Assembly: GCF_040253615.1 (NCBI RefSeq)
Contig: NZ_JBEJGY010000004.1
Span: 7,378,001 to 7,442,000, forward strand
DNA from: Streptomyces sp. Edi4
GTDB lineage: Bacteria; Actinomycetota; Actinomycetes; Streptomycetales; Streptomycetaceae
Direction of reading: 5' to 3'
DNA: 64,000 bases
In this document: positions 60,736 through 64,000 of the stretch, one piece after another
Layout of the letters: every line of letters begins with the position of its first letter
How positions within the stretch are numbered: the first letter of the stretch is position 1
Position numbers and translations under genes: made by a program
Notes under the pieces: generated by a model
The model's database searches: none
The model's input: only the letters and a program-made list of their open reading frames with translations
What the model was told of the DNA's origin: nothing

Positions 60736-61814
60736 CGTTGCTTCCTTCCCAGTCCCCCGGCTGCCGGACGCAGCGGGATGTCGAGCGCGTCGTAGAGCCC
60801 GGGACGGGCGGCCACGAGCCAGTCGATGGCGTTGACCAGACGGCCGGCCGCGGTGGCGTTGCCGCCCGCCGACCGGTTCTCGCCCTCGTCGCTCGCCTCG
60901 ACCGTGACCGAGATGCGCGGCCGCCCCTCGATGACGACGCGGTGTGCCCCGTCACCGCCGTCGGGCGGCGCGGGCCAGTCGGGGGCGCAGGAGGGGTGGA
61001 TACGGGTGATGTGCTCGATCACCAGGCGTGGCTCACCGCCGACGATGCCCCGCACCTCGAACCGCACCGCGCCCTGGGTGCCCGCCGTGAAGGTGCCCAT
61101 CGTGCGGGTGCGTACCGTCGCGCCCAGGGGACGGCGTTCCACGGTCTCGTCGATGTCGTCGAGCTCGATGCCCAACGCGCGTGCTATCAGCCGGAGTTGG
61201 CCGCCCCACACCATGGCCGGGACGGACGGGGCGAGCATCAGGGGCTCGTACTCCATGGGGTGGCCCATGCCGATGAGGTGGCGGACCGACTCCTCCTGCT
61301 CATAGGCGGAGTAGTCGAAGATCTCCTGACAGCGGATCGCGTCCACGGTGCTGCCGAGGCCGCTGATGAGCAACGGCAGTACGTCGTTTGCCCAGCCAGG
61401 ATCGACACCCGAGACGAACAGCGACCCGCCGCCCGCCGCGACGGCGGCGAGCACCGGGTCCCGGAGCTTGGACGGGGCGCCGACGGGGTCGTAGAGCGGG
61501 TACAGCGCGGAGGTGACCACCACGGCGCCCGCCCGGATCGCCCGGCAGGCATCGGCGAGCGCGTCGTCGGGCCGGGTGTCGCCCGACGACGCGTACACCA
61601 CGGCCCGTGGCCCGGCGGCCAGGACCGCCTCGATGTCGTCGGTGGCCCGCACGCCCAACATGGCGTCCATCCCGGCGAGTTCACCCGCGTCGCGGCCCAC
61701 CTTGGCCCGGTCGTGGACGAGGACGGCCGTGAGCCGCAGCGCGGGGTGGGCGTCGACGGCGCGTATCGCCGCACGGCCGACGTTGCCGGTGCCCCAGACA
61801 ACCGTGGAAATCAT
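60732..61814 (-). CDS. NAD(P)-dependent dihydrodipicolinate-reductase-like oxidoreductase
   Basis: The 360-residue protein has an N-terminal NAD(P)-binding motif, VVWGTGNVGRAAIRAV (residues 5-20), and the DapB-like alpha/beta core (VVYASSGDTRPDDALADA, SGVDPGWANDVLPLLISG). It is longer than true DapB and resembles actinobacterial proteins annotated as dihydrodipicolinate reductase-like or 2,4-diaminopentanoate dehydrogenase-like, so the lysine pathway is unlikely. It is coupled to the AhpD-like gene downstream. The substrate is unknown. Confidence 0.85.
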   Translation of the reverse strand: MISTVVWGTGNVGRAAIRAVDAHPALRLTAVLVHDRAKVGRDAGELAGMDAMLGVRATDDIEAVLAAGPRAVVYASSGDTRPDDALADACRAIRAGAVVVTSALYPLYDPVGAPSKLRDPVLAAVAAGGGSLFVSGVDPGWANDVLPLLISGLGSTVDAIRCQEIFDYSAYEQEESVRHLIGMGHPMEYEPLMLAPSVPAMVWGGQLRLIARALGIELDDIDETVERRPLGATVRTRTMGTFTAGTQGAVRFEVRGIVGGEPRLVIEHITRIHPSCAPDWPAPPDGGDGAHRVVIEGRPRISVTVEASDEGENRSAGGNATAAGRLVNAIDWLVAARPGLYDALDIPLRPAAGGLGRKQR

Positions 61815-61887
61815 GCGCGGAGGGTAGCGGGACGGACCTGAGGTTCCCAGAGCCGTGGCCGCACAACATGCCGCCCCCGCGCCGGAG

Positions 61888-62805
61888 TTACTGGCGCACC
61901 GTCCAGTGGTCGTCCGCGCCGGCCTGGATGAAGTTCAGGCCGGGGCACAGGAATTCCGAGCCGTCCGGGTTCTGCTCGGTCCACGGCGCGTCGGCCGGGC
62001 TCGCGGGCTTCCAGGTGCCGCCCTGGCGCAGCTGTATGGAGCTGCTGTCGAAGACGGTGTCGCGGGCCTCCGAGCAGTAGTAGCCGGCGCCGGTGGCAGG
62101 GTTGACGCTCGCGTAGATCTCGAACATGTCCCAGCCGTGATCGAGGCCGCTCTGGTCCTGGCCGGACTGGCGGTACAGCAACTCCCATTGCGTGGAGCGG
62201 TAGTTGTACAGGTAGGAGGACCAGGAGTTGGTGGCGGCGCTGTCGCGCACCAGCTGGACGCTGTAGGCGAGTTCCTTGCCGGCGGGCTGGGTGTACTTGG
62301 CCTTGAAGGCCGCGTCGACGGCGACCGTCCTGGCCGGGCCGCCCGCCCCGCACCAGTCCCACGCCCATATCTCGTCGCCGCTGTTCCAGTAGGCGGTGAC
62401 CACCTCCATGCACGAGTTCTGGGCCTTGGTGGTCGGCGCGTAGGTGAAGTTGTCGGCGTCGGTGACCCGGTAGGAGGGGTCGACGGTGTGGGTCGCGGTG
62501 ATGCCGTCGTGGGTGCCGGGCCGGGGGAAGACGCCCCACCAGTTGTGCGTGGGCTCGGCGTCGTCCTTGCGGAATCCGCTGGCGCGCCCCTTCTTGAGCG
62601 CCGCGACGGCGCGGTCCCGGGCGGGATCGTGGTCCGGGGTTCGCACGCCGGCGACCGTGCCCCGGTGGGGCGCGTCGGGGGAGGGGATGACGGTGGGGGA
62701 GGGGGCAGGACGGGCGGCGGCGGGCTGGGCGCCCCGCGTGGACGCGAGCGCGGCGGCGGTCGCGAACAGGATGGCGGTCGCCAGGGTGGATCTGCGTCGG
62801 TTCAT
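61888..62805 (-). CDS. Secreted protein of unknown family
   Basis: The 305-residue protein has a Sec signal peptide (STLATAILFATAAALAS, cut near residue 26-32), a Pro/Ala-rich linker and a Trp/Tyr-rich mature domain (THNWWGVFPRPGTHDG, SSYLYNYRSTQWELLY, GWDMFEIYAS). Four cysteines suggest two disulfides. It looks like a secreted beta-rich carbohydrate-binding or enzyme domain, but I do not recognise the family; the GHRHDWE motif of NPP1 proteins is absent. ATG 62805 is used; a promoter-like element with a dyad lies upstream. Confidence 0.8.
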   Translation of the reverse strand: MNRRRSTLATAILFATAAALASTRGAQPAAARPAPSPTVIPSPDAPHRGTVAGVRTPDHDPARDRAVAALKKGRASGFRKDDAEPTHNWWGVFPRPGTHDGITATHTVDPSYRVTDADNFTYAPTTKAQNSCMEVVTAYWNSGDEIWAWDWCGAGGPARTVAVDAAFKAKYTQPAGKELAYSVQLVRDSAATNSWSSYLYNYRSTQWELLYRQSGQDQSGLDHGWDMFEIYASVNPATGAGYYCSEARDTVFDSSSIQLRQGGTWKPASPADAPWTEQNPDGSEFLCPGLNFIQAGADDHWTVRQ

Positions 62806-62904
62806 ATGGCTCCTCCAGGACCGTGCGTCATGGATGTGACGAGGGTGGGGGGTGGAGCGCGGTTCGGTGCCGCCTGGGTGGGGCGGCGGGAACCGGATGA
62901 GCGA

Positions 62905-62940
62905 CTAGTAATGTCCATGTCATTGACAGGGGTGTCAATG
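62905..62940 (-). promoter_or_regulatory. Promoter with overlapping operator upstream of the secreted-protein gene
   Basis: CATTGACA-GGGG-TGTCAATG (62921-62940) is a perfect 8-bp dyad. On the minus strand it contains a consensus -35, TTGACA (62938-62933), followed after 17-18 bases by ACATTA/GACATT as a possible -10. A repressor bound to the dyad would cover the -35 element. Confidence 0.55.
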
Positions 62941-63013
62941 GCCACGGAAACGCCCCGGAGCCCCAAGGGGCGCTTTCCGGCCGCCTGGTGCGGGGGCCGT
63001 GCGTCCCTGGGGC

Positions 63014-63766
63014 CTACCGGCGTTTCGTCGGCCTGGGCGTGCCCGCTGTGGTGGGCGGGGCGGTGCGCACCTGGGCGAGGTGGGCGAAGACGACGAGGTT
63101 GCTCTCGTAGCCCGCCTTGTGCGTGAAGCGGCCGCTGCATGTGATCAGCCGGAGCTCCGGACGGCTCGCGGGCCCGTACACCTCCTGGTCGGGGAAGTGC
63201 GCCTTCTCGTACGTCTTGACCCGGTCCACGGTGTACACGGCGACCTTGCCGTCGGTGCGCCGGGCCTCGATGACGCGGCCGGGGCGCAGCGCCCTGAGGT
63301 CCGCGAAGACGGCGGCACCGGTCCGCGTGTCGCGGTGCCCGACGGCGATGGCGGTGCCCGTCTCGCCGGGGGAGGGACCGTCGCCGTACCAGCCCACGAC
63401 CTTCGGGTTGTTGACGGGAGGCGTGGCGAGCCGGTGCTGCGCGTCGAGGCCGAGGGCGACGATCGGTGCCTCGATGCCGAGGTAGGGAATTGCCAGCGAC
63501 ATCGCGCGCGACGGCGGCAGCGCGGCCGGCGCGGGCGGGCTCGGGCGCGGGCGCGCGGGCGGGGACACCGCCCCCCGGCTGTCGCCCGCCGGGGCCGCGG
63601 CCACTTCGGCCTCCCGCGGCCCGGCGGCGGACGGCGGCCCCGCTCCGTCGTCCTGTGCCCACCAGACGCCGCCCACCACCAAGGACAGGGCCAGGGCCGC
63701 TGTCCTCGTCAGGCGGTAGGCGCGCGTCCGGTGCCGGGCGGTGGGAGCGCTTCTACGCTGCGCCAT
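63014..63766 (-). CDS. Class F sortase
   Basis: The 250-residue protein has an N-terminal membrane anchor (TAALALSLVVGGVWWAQ, 22-38), a Pro/Ala-rich spacer, and the sortase barrel with catalytic His144 (AVGHRDT), Cys210 (LITCSGRF) and Arg213. The short barrel and TCSGRF motif match class F enzymes of actinobacteria. It would attach sorting-signal proteins to the cell wall or polymerise them. Its start overlaps by 14 bases the end of a membrane-anchored protein gene, the likely partner. Confidence 0.93.
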   Translation of the reverse strand: MAQRRSAPTARHRTRAYRLTRTAALALSLVVGGVWWAQDDGAGPPSAAGPREAEVAAAPAGDSRGAVSPPARPRPSPPAPAALPPSRAMSLAIPYLGIEAPIVALGLDAQHRLATPPVNNPKVVGWYGDGPSPGETGTAIAVGHRDTRTGAAVFADLRALRPGRVIEARRTDGKVAVYTVDRVKTYEKAHFPDQEVYGPASRPELRLITCSGRFTHKAGYESNLVVFAHLAQVRTAPPTTAGTPRPTKRR

Positions 63767-64000
63767 CGGTGCGGCGGCGGAGTCGGCGGATGTAGAGCAC
63801 CCCGGCGACCGCGACCAGTCCTACGCCCGCCACGGCCCCCGCCTGCGGGATGCCCGGGGATTCGGCGAGACCGCCGCCGCCCGCCGGCACCCCGCCGTGC
63901 GGCCTGGTGTGCGGCGGGCCGTTGTGTCCGTCGATCGCGGCGCGCGGTGCGGACACCGGGCACTCGACGGTGAAGATCTTCTGCTTGCCCGGGCCCTTGC
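63753..64000 (-). CDS. Membrane-anchored surface protein, C-terminal part
   Basis: The visible 81 residues are the C-terminus of a protein continuing beyond the window. They comprise KGPGKQKIFTVECPVSAPRA, a Gly/Pro/His-rich spacer, a hydrophobic segment GAVAGVGLVAVAGVLYI and a basic end RRLRRRTDGAA. This is the layout of a sortase substrate or cell-surface protein, although no classical LPxTG precedes the membrane segment; IPQAG is in its place. It overlaps the sortase start by 14 bases. Confidence 0.7.
   Translation of the reverse strand, partial: KGPGKQKIFTVECPVSAPRAAIDGHNGPPHTRPHGGVPAGGGGLAESPGIPQAGAVAGVGLVAVAGVLYIRRLRRRTDGAA

Noticed and set aside
61888..62805. NPP1/necrosis-inducing family for the secreted protein
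   Set aside because: The diagnostic GHRHDWE motif is absent; only a general secreted Trp/Tyr-rich pattern is seen.

Overview
The window is almost certainly from a Streptomyces chromosome or a close relative. It has very high GC, frequent GTG starts, 4-base GTGA/ATGA gene overlaps, a few rare TTA (bldA-type) codons confined to regulatory or accessory genes, a type I modular polyketide synthase (PKS) with a large LuxR-type (LAL) regulator, an XRE/DUF397 pair, a DUF574-type methyltransferase, a Tat-exported cholesterol oxidase and a class F sortase. I saw no tRNA, rRNA, CRISPR array, insertion sequence or phage gene.

Layout. (1) 1-13.1 kb is the right end of a modular PKS cluster. It holds the end of a penultimate AT-DH-KR-ACP protein, a terminal KS-AT-ACP-TE protein, a glycosyltransferase-like protein lacking the usual catalytic His, and a divergent-facing LAL regulator with two TTA codons. 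(2) 13.4-17.9 kb has a Dps-like protein and a three-subunit molybdenum hydroxylase (YagTSR type). (3) 17.9-24.3 kb has a PAS-LuxR regulator divergent from a translationally coupled trio: an ATP-grasp ligase, a dikinase-like protein with the domain order of glucan water dikinases, and an MFS exporter. This trio is my best candidate for an undescribed small biosynthetic or modification system. (4) 24.3-33.1 kb holds accessory genes: secreted HAD protein, methyltransferase, acetyltransferase, LysR, amino acid permease, SDR, esterase-OsmC pair, MarR and a VOC protein. (5) 32.9-36.9 kb is a Streptomyces-type regulatory patch: DUF397, XRE, DUF574 methyltransferase, a sigma-like protein, a small membrane protein and a VOC protein. 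(6) 36.9-43.8 kb carries mutA-mutB-meaB (methylmalonyl-CoA mutase and its GTPase chaperone) followed by a flavoprotein hydroxylase. (7) 44-57 kb has a SulP transporter, a secreted SRPBCC protein, a diaminopropionate ammonia-lyase-like enzyme, a nitrobindin-like protein, a pair of highly charged proteins, a CDF metal exporter, PRC-barrel and flavin-reductase-like proteins, an isochorismatase pseudogene, and a DUF5997/LysR-effector-domain pair. (8) 57-64 kb has a dithiol-oxidase-like flavoprotein, cholesterol oxidase, an AhpD-like/DapB-like pair, a secreted protein of unknown family, and a class F sortase beside a membrane-anchored protein that runs off the end.

How genes work together. The two PKS proteins are consecutive: the first has a C-terminal docking region and the second an N-terminal coiled-coil docking region. 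The predicted last two extensions use malonyl-CoA, giving an alkene and then an unreduced beta-keto unit before release by the thioesterase. The mutAB-meaB genes link succinyl-CoA and methylmalonyl-CoA pools, but nothing here ties them to this PKS, whose visible AT domains look malonyl-specific. The in-frame TTA codons (two in the LAL gene, one each in the ATP-grasp, DUF397 and sigma-like genes) predict that those loci depend on the leucyl tRNA bldA and are expressed late. Coordinates of starts follow ribosome binding sites where one is visible. All functions are inferred from motifs read by eye, with no database search.
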